Notes under the pieces: generated by a model
What the model saw: the letters and a program-made list of their open reading frames with translations, nothing else
The model's database searches: none
Told to the model about the DNA's origin: nothing
Origin: Candidatus Omnitrophota bacterium
Lineage (GTDB): Bacteria > Omnitrophota > Gorgyraeia > Tantalellales > Tantalellaceae
Direction: 5' to 3'
Length of the DNA stretch: 33,717 nucleotides
Assembly: GCA_014728075.1 (NCBI GenBank)
Contig: WJMG01000087.1
Coordinates: forward strand, 1-33,717
Program-made: the position numbers and the translations under genes
Part shown: positions 22,841-30,572 of the stretch, one piece after another
How positions within the stretch are numbered: position 1 is the first letter of the stretch
Layout: every line of letters starts with the position of its first letter

Positions 22841-23689
22841 ATGGAACATCAGCAGACCATACGGAAGGAAGTGACCTTTTCCGGCAGAGCGCTTCAAACA
22901 GGCCGGAAGACGAGTGTCAGATGCCGTCCGGCCGGGGAGGACGAAGGGATAAACTTTATCCGCGTCGACGCTCCCGGCAAACCCTCTTTACGGGTAGGAC
23001 CGGAGCTATTGTCCGCTGAGCACCGGAGGCGGACGACCCTGGGAATGGGAAAGGTGCAGGTCCAGACAGTTGAACATTTTCTGGCGGCCCTATGGGGGCT
23101 CGGCATAGACAATATTCTGGTGGAGATAGACGGTGTTGAGCTTCCGGCCCTGGACGGCAGTGCTCTGGGCTTTATGCGGGAGCTTAAAAAGGCCGGCGTA
23201 TCGCAACAGGCAAAGGAAAGACGGCAGGTCTTTATATCCGAACCCCTGGAGCTTGAGGCGGACGGCGGAAGGATAGCCGCTTATCCCGGAGAAGGCCTTG
23301 AGGTGTCCTACAGTATAGACTACCCTGTCGCATGCATAAAAAACGGTAAGTTCACCTTAACCCTGGACGGAAAAAAGTTCGAGCAGGAAATAGCTCCGGC
23401 AAGGACATTCTGCCTTTTCAGCCGGGCGCTTCTGCTCTTCATTTCAGGGTTGGGGAGGGGTGCCAACTTTCGGAATACCCTGGTCCTCGGCAACAGAGGG
23501 CCTTTTGGTACGCAATTCCGCTTTCCGGACGAGCCTGTGAGACACAAGGTTCTTGACATTGTCGGGGACTTGTATATGCTTGGTAGGAGAGTGAACGGAA
23601 AGATAATAGCCGAGAAGTCGGGGCATACCCTCAACGCGAAGCTGGTCAGGGAGATAGCCCGTCGGTACGGGAACGAAATAAAGATTTAG
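22841..23689 (+). CDS. lpxC: UDP-3-O-acyl-N-acetylglucosamine deacetylase (LpxC)
   Basis: LpxC carries out the committed step of lipid A synthesis, a zinc-dependent deacetylation in the cytoplasm. The 282-residue protein starts IRKEVTFSGRALQTGR, has VQTVEHFLAALWGLGIDN (first zinc His with the adjacent catalytic Glu), PALDGSALGF, PARTFC, and FPDEPVRHKVLDIVGDLYMLG (His and Asp completing the zinc site), with SGHTLNAKL near the end supplying the last active-site His. The length is slightly short but complete. No good Shine-Dalgarno precedes the ATG. It is separate from fabZ, not fused. Confidence 0.95.
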   Translation: MEHQQTIRKEVTFSGRALQTGRKTSVRCRPAGEDEGINFIRVDAPGKPSLRVGPELLSAEHRRRTTLGMGKVQVQTVEHFLAALWGLGIDNILVEIDGVELPALDGSALGFMRELKKAGVSQQAKERRQVFISEPLELEADGGRIAAYPGEGLEVSYSIDYPVACIKNGKFTLTLDGKKFEQEIAPARTFCLFSRALLLFISGLGRGANFRNTLVLGNRGPFGTQFRFPDEPVRHKVLDIVGDLYMLGRRVNGKIIAEKSGHTLNAKLVREIARRYGNEIKI

Positions 23690-23760
23690 ATTCAGATTGA
23701 GATCCAGAAGACCTCCGGCTTGAAAAGGTCTTTCTCGATCTCAGTCTCAATCTCAATCTA
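23686..23760. repeat. Long imperfect hairpin of ATTGAGAT words after lpxC
   Basis: TTAGATTCAGATTGAGATC with AGAAGACCT on the left is mirrored by AAGGTCTTTCTC and GATCTCAGTCTCAATCTC, AATCTA on the right. The left arm includes the lpxC stop codon. The stem is about 25-30 bp with a few bulges and lies between lpxC and fabZ. Confidence 0.75.
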
Positions 23761-23784
23761 GGTTTTTAATCAAGGAGACACACA

Positions 23785-24231
23785 ATGCCAAAGATAATCG
23801 ACATCAAACAGATCATGGAAAAGCTCCCGCACAGGTATCCCTTTATTCTGGTGGACAGGGTACTGGATTACGAGGAAGGCAAATGGATAAAAGCGCTAAA
23901 GAATGTTACCATGAACGAGCCCTTTTTCCAGGGTCATTTCCCCGGGGAGCCCATAATGCCTGGCGTGCTTCAGGTGGAGGCCATGGCGCAGGCGGGAGGT
24001 ATTCTGGCCATGCTTGAAGGAGCCGATAGCGAGAAGCTGGCTTTCTTTATGACGATCGATAAGTGCAAGTTCAGAAAGCCCGTTGTTCCCGGGGACCAGG
24101 TGATCTTTGAGGTCGAGGTCACGGCGAACCGCCGGGGAATAGTGCAGACACACGCTAAAGCCTCTGTTGACGGTGAAGTGGTCAGTGAAGCCGATCTCAA
24201 GTGCGCGATAGTTGATAAGGATAAAGCGTAG
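23785..24231 (+). CDS. fabZ: 3-hydroxyacyl-ACP dehydratase FabZ
   Basis: FabZ removes water from 3-hydroxyacyl-ACP in fatty acid synthesis and competes with lipid A synthesis for hydroxyacyl chains. The 148-residue hot-dog protein has [13 protein letters not shown], the catalytic His in [14 protein letters not shown] and the catalytic Glu in [17 protein letters not shown] precedes the ATG. It follows lpxC as in many genomes, but lpxA, usually next, is missing here. Confidence 0.96.
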   Translation: MPKIIDIKQIMEKLPHRYPFILVDRVLDYEEGKWIKALKNVTMNEPFFQGHFPGEPIMPGVLQVEAMAQAGGILAMLEGADSEKLAFFMTIDKCKFRKPVVPGDQVIFEVEVTANRRGIVQTHAKASVDGEVVSEADLKCAIVDKDKA

Positions 24232-24388
24232 TCCGGCAAAAGGCCAGGGACAGAAGGCTAAGGGTCCGCCGAAGGCCGACACTCTGATACTTTGACTCTC
24301 TGACACTTAAGAGGCTGAAATCTGATATCTGATGTCCGAAGGCTCAATGGCCTCCAGTCTTCAGCCATTCGCCTTTAGCCCTTAACCT
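24232..24388. repeat. Word arrays between fabZ and lpxI
   Basis: GGCCAGGGACAGAAGGCTAAGGG is partly mirrored by GCCTTTAGCCCTTAACCTT. Inside are tandem variants of ACTCTGATACTTTGACTCTCTGACACTT and GAAATCTGATATCTGATGTC. The 176-base gap is where lpxA often stands. TATAAT at 24389-24394 might be a -10 box for lpxI, but the -35 region is poor. Confidence 0.6.
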
Positions 24389-24407
24389 TATAATATAAAG
24401 GAACACC

Positions 24408-25211
24408 ATGGCAAAAGTAGGACTTATAGCGGGAGGCGGGACGCTTCCCATAGAATTTATACTTTCGGCAAAGAACCTCGGTGAAAAGGTGGTCGTCTTT
24501 GCTCTCAACGGAATGGCCTCAAAGGAACTCGAAAAACTGGCCGACCGGGTTTACTGGCTTGAGATAAACCAGTACAAGAAATTCCTTTTCCTTCTTTTGA
24601 AAGAGAGGATACGGCATATTGCTCTTGTGGGTAAGGTCCCCAAGAATGTGGTTTACAGCAGCAGCGAAGGCGCGGACGAAGAATATGTGAAATCCCTTGG
24701 AGGCCTTCCGGACAGGAAGGATTACTCGATACTGGAAGAAGTCACCAGGCACCTCAAAAAGATAGGCGTTGAGGTCGTGGATAACATGCGATATCTTTCC
24801 CACCTTATACCCGAAAAAAGCCTTCTAACCGATACCCAGCCGGACGAAATGACCATGGAAGACATCAAGTTCGGCTACGATACGGCCAAAAGGATAGCGG
24901 GGATGGATATAGGCCAGACCGTTATCGTAAAACACAAGGCGGTAGTCGCGGTCGAGGCGATGGAAGGGACCGACGCCGCGATAGAACGGGCCTACGATAT
25001 CGCGGGCGAAGACTGCGTTATGGTCAAAGTGAGCCGTCCCGACCAGGACATGCGCTGGGATGTCCCTACAATAGGGCCCGACACCATCAAACTTCTTGCG
25101 CGAAGCAAATACAGCGCCCTCGCCATAGAGAGCGGCAAGATGTATGTCGTTGAAAAGGAACGCGTCATCACCGAAGCCGATGCCGCCGGCATCTCGATCG
25201 AAGCGATATAG
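24408..25211 (+). CDS. lpxI: UDP-2,3-diacylglucosamine pyrophosphatase LpxI
   Basis: LpxI cleaves UDP-2,3-diacylglucosamine to lipid X in lineages that lack LpxH. The 267-residue protein has the family N-terminus MAKVGLIAGGGTLPIEF, LVGKVPK, the run LTDTQPDEMTMEDIKFGYD, IVKHKAVVAVEAMEGTDAAI split over the middle, and VMVKVSRPDQDMRWDVPTIGPDT near the end. This last block carries the conserved Asp residues of the family. AAAGGAA stands before the ATG. It converges with lpxB, the next enzyme in the pathway, which is on the other strand. Confidence 0.94.
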   Translation: MAKVGLIAGGGTLPIEFILSAKNLGEKVVVFALNGMASKELEKLADRVYWLEINQYKKFLFLLLKERIRHIALVGKVPKNVVYSSSEGADEEYVKSLGGLPDRKDYSILEEVTRHLKKIGVEVVDNMRYLSHLIPEKSLLTDTQPDEMTMEDIKFGYDTAKRIAGMDIGQTVIVKHKAVVAVEAMEGTDAAIERAYDIAGEDCVMVKVSRPDQDMRWDVPTIGPDTIKLLARSKYSALAIESGKMYVVEKERVITEADAAGISIEAI

Positions 25212-25639
25212 AAAACAGCTGCCGGCCTTCGGTGGGCTTTAGTAGGTTAAAAGGTTAAAAGGCGTGTTAGCTCATAGGTCATAGCTCTTAGGGGGGTCGG
25301 CAGGCGCGAGGCACGAGCCCCGGGGCTAGAGGGTAAATGGCAAAGACCCAGGCAAAGGTAAAGGTATAGAAAAAGGATGTTCTAGAATTACAAGTATCTC
25401 TACCTCTACCTATACCTCAACGAGGTCAAGAACCCATAGCCTTTAGCCATGTGCCTTTAGACCGAACCGCTGATATCTACAACCTAAACCTAGACCTAAA
25501 GAATAGGCATTAAAGAGGCACCTATGACCTCCGACCTCCGAGCTAAGACCTAACTTAACGCTTACCCTTTGCCATGCTCTATGCCCTATGCTCTATGCGT
25601 ACGCGCGATCACTGGTGCTCTGACACTACTCCGCCGTCA
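25212..25639. repeat. Large nested inverted word array between convergent lpxI and lpxB
   Basis: This 428-base gap holds no gene. The left half runs through the words GGTTAAAAGGTTAAAAGG, TTAGCTCATAGGTCATAGCT, GGCTAGAGGGTAAATGGC, CAAAGGTAAAGGTATAG. The right half gives them back as reverse complements and in reverse order: CTCTACCTCTACCTATACCT, CATAGCCTTTAGCCATGTGC, CACCTATGACCTCCGACCTC with CGAGCTAAGACCTAAC. At the centre is TTCTAGAA. Folded, this would be one very long imperfect hairpin that could end transcription from both sides. The last part has CATGCTCTATGCCCTATGCT tandem words. Confidence 0.75.
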
Positions 25640-26758
25640 CTAAACCTCCTGCAGCATCTCCGCTATCGCCCGGGCCGCGCGGTGAGAGGCTCCGGGGCCT
25701 CCAAGCGAATCCTTCACCTGTGACAGGTCGTCTTTAATTTTGCGCATTTGACCGGGGTCGTCCATTGTGCGCAGGGCGAGTGAGGCCATCTGTTCGGGGG
25801 AAGCGTCCTCCTGCAGGAGTTCGGGCACGATTTTCCTGCCCGCGATGAAATTGACCAGGCCGATATAGGGCAGGCGCACGAACTTGAAGAAAAGGAAGGC
25901 CGTGACGGGAGATGTTATGTAGGTTATTATCATGGGAACCCCGGTTATCGCCGCTTCCAGCGTGGCGGTTCCGGAAGTTACCAGAGCGAAGTCGGCGTTG
26001 GCAAGCGCTTCCTGTGTGCGGTCCTTCATGCGTATTATCTCAAGGCCCGGATGCGCGGCGTAAGCGGCGCTGTAGCGCGCTTCGTCGATGTTGCTGTTCT
26101 CCGCGACGATGAATCTGATATTGTCCCGGGAGGCGTTCATTTTTTCAGCCGCGTCCAGCATGATGGGAAAAAGCTTTTCTATTTCCGATATCCGGGAACC
26201 GGGCAGGAGGGCTATAGCGGCGCCGGGAGAGAGGATCTCTTTTTCTCCCGTATACCTGTCGTCCAGCAGCGGATGTCCCACGAAAGAGCAATTAACACCG
26301 TTCTCACGCATCAGTTTTTCTTCGAACTCGAAGAGGACGAGAGCTTTATCCGTGAAGTCCCTGAGCTGGTTTATACGGCCTTTACCCCAGGCCCAGACCT
26401 GAGGGATTATGTAATAGGCTACGGGTATCCCCTTTTTCTTGAGTTCCCGGGCTATCTTCAGGTTGAAGCCGGGGTAGTCCACGAGAATAGCCAGAGAAGG
26501 CCTGCGGGCATCCACTTCGGAAAGGATGTGCGCGAACTGTTTTCTGATAACCGCCAGTTTCAAGATAACTTCCCAGACGCCCACCATTGAGAAGTTTTTG
26601 ATGTGTTCGACGAGTTCCACGCCCCGGGACGCCATTTTATCGCCGCCTACACCCCAAAGAGTGGTTTCGGGAAGAAGGGATTTAAGTTCCCCGGCAAGTT
26701 TCGAGGCGTGCAGGTCCCCGGAGGGTTCTCCCGCTATTATAAGAATGTTCTTTTCCAT
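25640..26758 (-). CDS. lpxB: Lipid-A-disaccharide synthase LpxB
   Basis: LpxB joins lipid X and UDP-2,3-diacylglucosamine to the lipid A disaccharide at the inner membrane. The 372-residue GT19 protein starts NILIIAGEPSGDLHASKL, has GVGGDKMASRGVELVE, the DYPGFNLKIA region, LLPGSRISEIEKLFPIM and SGTATLEAAITGVPMIITY in the donor-binding half. The length is normal. It lies 15 bases after the Gfo/Idh gene on the same strand and is probably co-transcribed with it. Confidence 0.95.
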   Translation of the reverse strand: MEKNILIIAGEPSGDLHASKLAGELKSLLPETTLWGVGGDKMASRGVELVEHIKNFSMVGVWEVILKLAVIRKQFAHILSEVDARRPSLAILVDYPGFNLKIARELKKKGIPVAYYIIPQVWAWGKGRINQLRDFTDKALVLFEFEEKLMRENGVNCSFVGHPLLDDRYTGEKEILSPGAAIALLPGSRISEIEKLFPIMLDAAEKMNASRDNIRFIVAENSNIDEARYSAAYAAHPGLEIIRMKDRTQEALANADFALVTSGTATLEAAITGVPMIITYITSPVTAFLFFKFVRLPYIGLVNFIAGRKIVPELLQEDASPEQMASLALRTMDDPGQMRKIKDDLSQVKDSLGGPGASHRAARAIAEMLQEV

Positions 26759-26773
26759 CAGAATGCGGCCTTT

Positions 26774-27757
26774 TTAAGGTGTGATGCCCGCGGCGCTGTT
26801 AAAGGAATCCGTTGAAACCGTGAAAGGCTGGGCGTGTATCTTCTCCAGTATGTCGAGCCCGACTTTAAGGGCCTGGCGCCCCTCGGTACCTGAAACCAGA
26901 GGTTTCTGGTTGTTCCGTACACAGCTTATGAAGGATTTAAGCTCAACCTTGAGAGGGTTCTTCTTTTTCATGCGGATCTTGGTCTTTTCGATACCTTTCT
27001 CCGAGTTCTTGTAAAGGTAAGCTTCCTGGTGCATGTAGTCGAGCAGTATATACGAATCTTCCTGGAAGATCCTTATTTTCCGGACTTCTTCCTTTGTTAC
27101 CCGGCTGGCGGTTATGTCCGCTATGACATTATTCTGGAAGCTGAGCCGCACATTGGCCATGTCCTCGTGGTCGGAAACGGTGCTTATGCCTACGGCTTCG
27201 ATGTTCTTGACCTTGGAGTTCACCAGTCCGAGAATGATATCTATGTCGTGTATCATGAGGTCCAGAACGACACCGACATCTTTGATACGGTTCTTTTTCT
27301 GTATAGAACCCAGCCGCTGGCACTCGATGAACTTTGGTTTTTCCAATAGAGGTTCTATGGCCCGTATAGCGGAATTGAACCTTTCGATGTGGCCGACCTG
27401 GAGTATGAGTTTTTTGCTTTTTGCCAGTTTTATCAGGTCGTCGGCCTCGTCCAGGGTCTTGGTGAGGGGCTTCTCTATAAGCACATGTTTACCGGCTTTG
27501 AGGAAGTCACTTGCCACTTTATGGTGAAGGTGGGTGGGTACGACTATACTTACCGCGTCCACTTTATCTATAAGCTGCTTGTAATCGGTGCAGTATTCTG
27601 TGTGGTATTTTTTCGCCATTTCCTTGGCGGAAGCTTTAACGATGTCACAAACCCCGGCAAGTTCAATATTTGAACGGGTTTTGAGCGCAGAATATATCTT
27701 TACATGGAATTTGCCAAGATGGCCGCAGCCGATGACACCGACACGCAGTTTTCCCAT
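26774..27757 (-). CDS. Gfo/Idh/MocA-family oxidoreductase, possibly GnnA-like
   Basis: This 327-residue NAD(P)-dependent enzyme has an N-terminal Rossmann fold (VGVIGCGHLGKFHVKIY), the family motif HVLIEKPLT (catalytic Lys of EKP), and LDLMIHDIDIILGL in the C-terminal domain. Its exact substrate cannot be read from sequence. It stands directly upstream of lpxB. In Acidithiobacillus, GnnA, which oxidises UDP-GlcNAc at C3 ahead of amination by GnnB for an amide-linked lipid A, is encoded near lpxA and lpxB. A GnnA-like role is therefore a reasonable guess, but no GnnB aminotransferase is present in the window. AGGTGAG precedes the ATG, and a good promoter stands about 50 bases upstream. Confidence 0.85.
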   Translation of the reverse strand: MGKLRVGVIGCGHLGKFHVKIYSALKTRSNIELAGVCDIVKASAKEMAKKYHTEYCTDYKQLIDKVDAVSIVVPTHLHHKVASDFLKAGKHVLIEKPLTKTLDEADDLIKLAKSKKLILQVGHIERFNSAIRAIEPLLEKPKFIECQRLGSIQKKNRIKDVGVVLDLMIHDIDIILGLVNSKVKNIEAVGISTVSDHEDMANVRLSFQNNVIADITASRVTKEEVRKIRIFQEDSYILLDYMHQEAYLYKNSEKGIEKTKIRMKKKNPLKVELKSFISCVRNNQKPLVSGTEGRQALKVGLDILEKIHAQPFTVSTDSFNSAAGITP

Positions 27758-27804
27758 TGACTCACCTGTTAAATTGTAGTTATATTTATGATCAACTCTC
27801 CACG

Positions 27805-27833
27805 ATTATAACACTATACCGGTAATGGAGCAA
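27805..27833 (-). promoter_or_regulatory. Promoter of the Gfo/Idh-lpxB unit
   Basis: On the minus strand TTGCTC (27828-27833), 17 bases, TATAAT (27805-27810). The -10 box is perfect and the spacing ideal. The leader would be about 40 bases. Confidence 0.65.
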
Positions 27834-27839
27834 GGGTAA

Positions 27840-27995
27840 GTATTACGGAGGGCCTGCGGCGGGGGTGAGGCGCGAGGCCAGAGGCTAGAGGCATCCTGGC
27901 CGTCAGATGTCAGACATCAGCTGTCAGCCTCCTAAGTGTCAGAGAGTCAGCCTTCGGCAGGAGAGAGGCTCGCGGCTAAAGGTGAAGGTAAAAAC
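27840..27995. repeat. Mixed word arrays
   Basis: The words GAGGCGCGAGGCCAGAGGC with TAGAGGC, and TCAGATGTCAGACATCAGCT with GTCAGCC, occur in tandem variants, followed by GCCTTCGGCAGG (27950-27961). The gap 27758-28495 has no gene; it holds this array, the second dispersed repeat, another array, a promoter and a 17-base tandem repeat. Confidence 0.6.
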
Positions 27996-28143
27996 GATCT
28001 CGTCCGTCAAAGGTATTCCGGCGCTCAGACACCCGAACTCGCGTGTGCCTCGTTCGGAAACTCGCGGCGGACCACCTTTAACGGACTCGTAAGAGGCCTT
28101 TCGCCTTAATAAAAAACAACCCGGGGGAGTTATGTCCCCCAAG
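27996..28143 (+). repeat. Dispersed repeat, copy 2 (about 150 bp)
   Basis: This is the reverse-complement match of 109-259. At its right end CCCGGGGGAGTTATGTCCCCC makes the same hairpin, preceded by an A-rich run, so read from the minus strand it looks like a terminator. The core (about 28018-28072) contains ACCCGAACTCGCGTGTG and CGTTCGGAAACTCGCGGCGG. Both copies can be translated in the same sense to a similar short peptide (IPALRHPNSRV), but no start, RBS or full frame is shared. Confidence 0.75.
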
Positions 28144-28300
28144 CGGGACGGGGACAGGTACCGCCTTGTTTCCGTACCTGGTACAAAGCTGGAATGGTAC
28201 CCGGTACACAGTACATTGAACCCGCGATCACTGGTAGGCTGGTTAACTGGTCTACTGGTGCACCGGCGCTCTACCTTCCCGAAGCCACGCTCCCGCCACC
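28144..28300. repeat. GGTAC/CTGGT word array
   Basis: Tandem variants such as GGTACCGCC, CGTACCTGGTACAAAGC, TGGTACCCGGTACACAGTAC and ACTGGTAGGCTGGTTAACTG, CTACTGGTGCACCGG fill this stretch. The words GCGATCACTGGT also occur at the end of the lpxI-lpxB gap (25603-25614). Confidence 0.55.
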
Positions 28301-28308
28301 CCTTCTTC

Positions 28309-28337
28309 TCGACATTACCCCCCTTATATGCTAGAAT
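28309..28337 (+). promoter_or_regulatory. Candidate promoter of the MsbA-like gene
   Basis: TCGACA (28309-28314), 17 bases, TAGAAT (28332-28337). The match is moderate; it is the best candidate in the gap before the transporter gene. Confidence 0.4.
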
Positions 28338-28406
28338 TAACCGTTAATAACAGGCGCGCGGCGCTCTTTTGCGGCAGGCTCGATGCCGGAGGCGAAAGGC
28401 GGATTT

Positions 28407-28472
28407 CCTATCCGGGACCGGAACCTATCCGGGACCGGAACCTATCCCGGATAGGTAAACCCGGTGGATAGG
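28407..28472 (+). repeat. 17-base tandem repeat and palindrome in the leader of the MsbA-like gene
   Basis: CCTATCCGGGACCGGAA occurs twice head to tail (28407-28423 and 28424-28440) and a third, altered unit follows (CCTATCCCGGATAGG), then GTGGATAGGAA. The CCTATCC words pair with GGATAGG, so the leader RNA can fold in alternative ways. It ends about 25 bases before the start codon, where no good Shine-Dalgarno is seen. Confidence 0.75.
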
Positions 28473-28495
28473 AAGGCGCGGGATAAACTGAAAAC

Positions 28496-30304
28496 ATGAA
28501 AAACTACATCCGTTTCGTAAAACTTATCATTCCGCACAGCGGGCGGTTCACCCTCGGCATTATAAGCATGCTGCTTTTAACGCTTTTCAGCGCTTCGCCC
28601 GTGGCCCTTATAATCCCCTTTGTGGACATAATCGTAACGGGCAAAAAGATAGAACTGCCCGGGGGGGTGGACTGGCCGCTGCTCAATGCCGCCGTCGATA
28701 AAGTAAACTCGATGCCGCCGCTGGAGCTTCTGAGCGCCATGGCCGTCCTTCTGATCGTATTTTTTCTGTTCAGAAGCGTTTTCATGTTCCTGCAGTCATA
28801 CCTGATGAGCGATGTCAGCCAGCGTGTCATAAGGGACATTAAGAACGGCATTTACAACAAGCTCCAGGACCTTTCAATGGACTTCTACAGCCGCAACCCG
28901 ACGGGCGAGCTCATGTCGCGTATCACCTACGACGCCGCGGTCATAAGGGACGCTATCAGTACAGGCGTTGCCGATACTTGCCGCCAGCCTATCGAGATCC
29001 TTGTATATTCCTTTCTGGTCATCGGTTTCAAGGTCGTGGGGGGCATCCCCTGGAGCCTTATCCTCACGGGGCTGGTGCTTTTCCCGCTTATATTGTACCC
29101 GGCCGTTATGATCGGAAAACGCCTCAGGAAGATAAGCCGCAGCTCACAGGAGAAAGTGGGGGATATAAACAACATGCTTCTTGAGACCATAGTAGGCATT
29201 AAACTCGTTAAGTCCTTCTGCATGCAGGACTACGAACAGGCCAGGTTCAGGGAGCATAACCAGAAATTCTACAAGCTCAACATGAAAGCCGTCAAGAGGA
29301 TGAAGATCATAAGCCCCATGACGGAATTCATGGCGGCCGTCTGCGCCGCGGCTATACTCTGGATGGCCGGTAAGAGCATAATAAGCGGGGAGCTTTCGGT
29401 GGGTGTTTTCGGGGCCTTTCTCGCTGCCATTTTCTCGATGATGAAACCCATCAAGAAGCTGGGCAATGTTTACGGGATAAACCAGCAGGCCCTGGCCGCC
29501 GCCGAAAGGATATTCCGCCTGCTCGATACGCCCACCAGCATACAGGAGAAGAAGGACGCGGTGGAGTTCACGGAGTTCAGGAAAGAAATAAGTTTCGAGA
29601 ATGTAAGTTTCGCCTACGAGGAAGAGCCCATACTACGGGATATAGACCTTACCATAGACAAAGGAGAGATCGTGGCGCTTGTCGGGCCTTCGGGGGCGGG
29701 CAAGAGCACATTAGCCAATCTTATCCCCCGGTTTTACGATCCTTCTTCAGGCAGGGTCGCCATAGACGGGACTGATGTAAAGGACCTTACTATAACCTCT
29801 CTCAGGAACAAGATAGGACTGGTGACACAGGAGACCATGCTCTTCAACGATTCCATAAAGAACAATATAACTTACGGTCACGAGGGGGTTGACGAAGAAC
29901 AGCTGGTCCGGGTGGCCAAAGCCGCCAACGCCCACATGTTCATAAAGGATTTTCCCAAAGGATACGATACCGTCATAGGGGAAAGGGGCGTTAAGATATC
30001 CGGGGGCCAGAGGCAGAGAATGGCGATCGCCCGGGCGGTTTACAAGAACCCGCCGATCCTTATTTTCGACGAAGCTACTTCTCAGCTGGATACCGAAAGC
30101 GAAAAGCTCGTCCAGGAAGCTATCAACAATCTCATGCAAGGGCGTACCGTAATAGTGATAGCGCATCGGCTGAGCACTATAAAACACGCCGACAAGATCG
30201 TGGTGATCGACAGGGGAAGGATAATAGAAACGGGCACCCACACGGAACTTCTCGCTAAAAACCCTTTGTATAAAAAGCTTTACGAGATGCAATTTGCCGC
30301 CTGA
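28496..30304 (+). CDS. MsbA-like lipid ABC exporter (fused membrane and ATPase domains)
   Basis: The 602-residue half-transporter has six membrane segments within residues 1-310 and a C-terminal ATPase domain. Motifs are Walker A GPSGAGKST (397-405), signature ISGGQ (501-505, Ile for the usual Leu), Walker B ILIFDE (521-526) followed by ATSQLD, where SALD is usual, and the switch IAHRLST. Size and position next to lpx genes suggest that it flips lipid A across the inner membrane, as MsbA does; other type IV ABC exporters of lipids or drugs have the same plan. The membrane part (DFYSRNPTGELMSRITYD) also fits MsbA. It is expected to work as a homodimer. Confidence 0.85.
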   Translation: MKNYIRFVKLIIPHSGRFTLGIISMLLLTLFSASPVALIIPFVDIIVTGKKIELPGGVDWPLLNAAVDKVNSMPPLELLSAMAVLLIVFFLFRSVFMFLQSYLMSDVSQRVIRDIKNGIYNKLQDLSMDFYSRNPTGELMSRITYDAAVIRDAISTGVADTCRQPIEILVYSFLVIGFKVVGGIPWSLILTGLVLFPLILYPAVMIGKRLRKISRSSQEKVGDINNMLLETIVGIKLVKSFCMQDYEQARFREHNQKFYKLNMKAVKRMKIISPMTEFMAAVCAAAILWMAGKSIISGELSVGVFGAFLAAIFSMMKPIKKLGNVYGINQQALAAAERIFRLLDTPTSIQEKKDAVEFTEFRKEISFENVSFAYEEEPILRDIDLTIDKGEIVALVGPSGAGKSTLANLIPRFYDPSSGRVAIDGTDVKDLTITSLRNKIGLVTQETMLFNDSIKNNITYGHEGVDEEQLVRVAKAANAHMFIKDFPKGYDTVIGERGVKISGGQRQRMAIARAVYKNPPILIFDEATSQLDTESEKLVQEAINNLMQGRTVIVIAHRLSTIKHADKIVVIDRGRIIETGTHTELLAKNPLYKKLYEMQFAA

Positions 30305-30430
30305 CCTGCCTTCGGCAGGAAGTAAAAAGTATAAAGTAAAAAGTTAAAAGTATCGGAAAATCTAGAATTAGAGCCTATTCTAGAAAAGTACCTATCCTTT
30401 TTACTTTTGTCTTTTTCCTTTTTTCTTAAA
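30305..30430. repeat. AGTAAAAAG array with inverted partner after the MsbA-like gene
   Basis: The stop codon is followed by a perfect hairpin CCTGCC-TTC-GGCAGG (30305-30319). Then AAGTAAAAAGTATAAAG and TAAAAAGTTAAAAG (to 30351) are mirrored by CTTTTTACTTTTGTC and TTTTTCCTTTTTTCTT (30397-30425). The centre has TCTAGAAT/ATTCTAGA. The composite could be a terminator. The same words occur after spoVG (12561-12693). Confidence 0.75.
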
Positions 30431-30455
30431 AGTGGCGTTAACCTGCATAAAGTAC

Positions 30456-30483
30456 TTGAATTATACTCATTTTTATATATAAT
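30456..30483 (+). promoter_or_regulatory. Promoter of the rpsB operon
   Basis: TTGAAT (30456-30461), 16 bases, TATAAT (30478-30483). The region is AT-rich compared with its surroundings and stands 125 bases before the rpsB start, leaving a structured leader. Confidence 0.65.
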
Positions 30484-30536
30484 ATTCGTTCAGTATCGGG
30501 AGAGATCGTTCAATTCAAACCGGTACGGCCTTCGCG

Positions 30537-30572
30537 GGCGCGATGGTCCCGGGTCGGGATCCGAATCGCGCC
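30537..30572 (+). promoter_or_regulatory. Structured leader of rpsB
   Basis: GGCGCGAT (30537-30544) pairs with ATCGCGCC (30565-30572), and inside GGTCCCG pairs with CGGGATC. The hairpin lies between the promoter and the ribosome binding site AAGGAG. S2 autoregulates its own mRNA through leader structures in several bacteria, so this could be such a site; I cannot match it to a known S2 leader motif. Confidence 0.45.

Noticed and set aside
25212-25639. CRISPR array in the lpxI-lpxB gap
   Set aside because: The words are short, variable and mirrored; there are no constant repeats with regular unique spacers and no cas gene.
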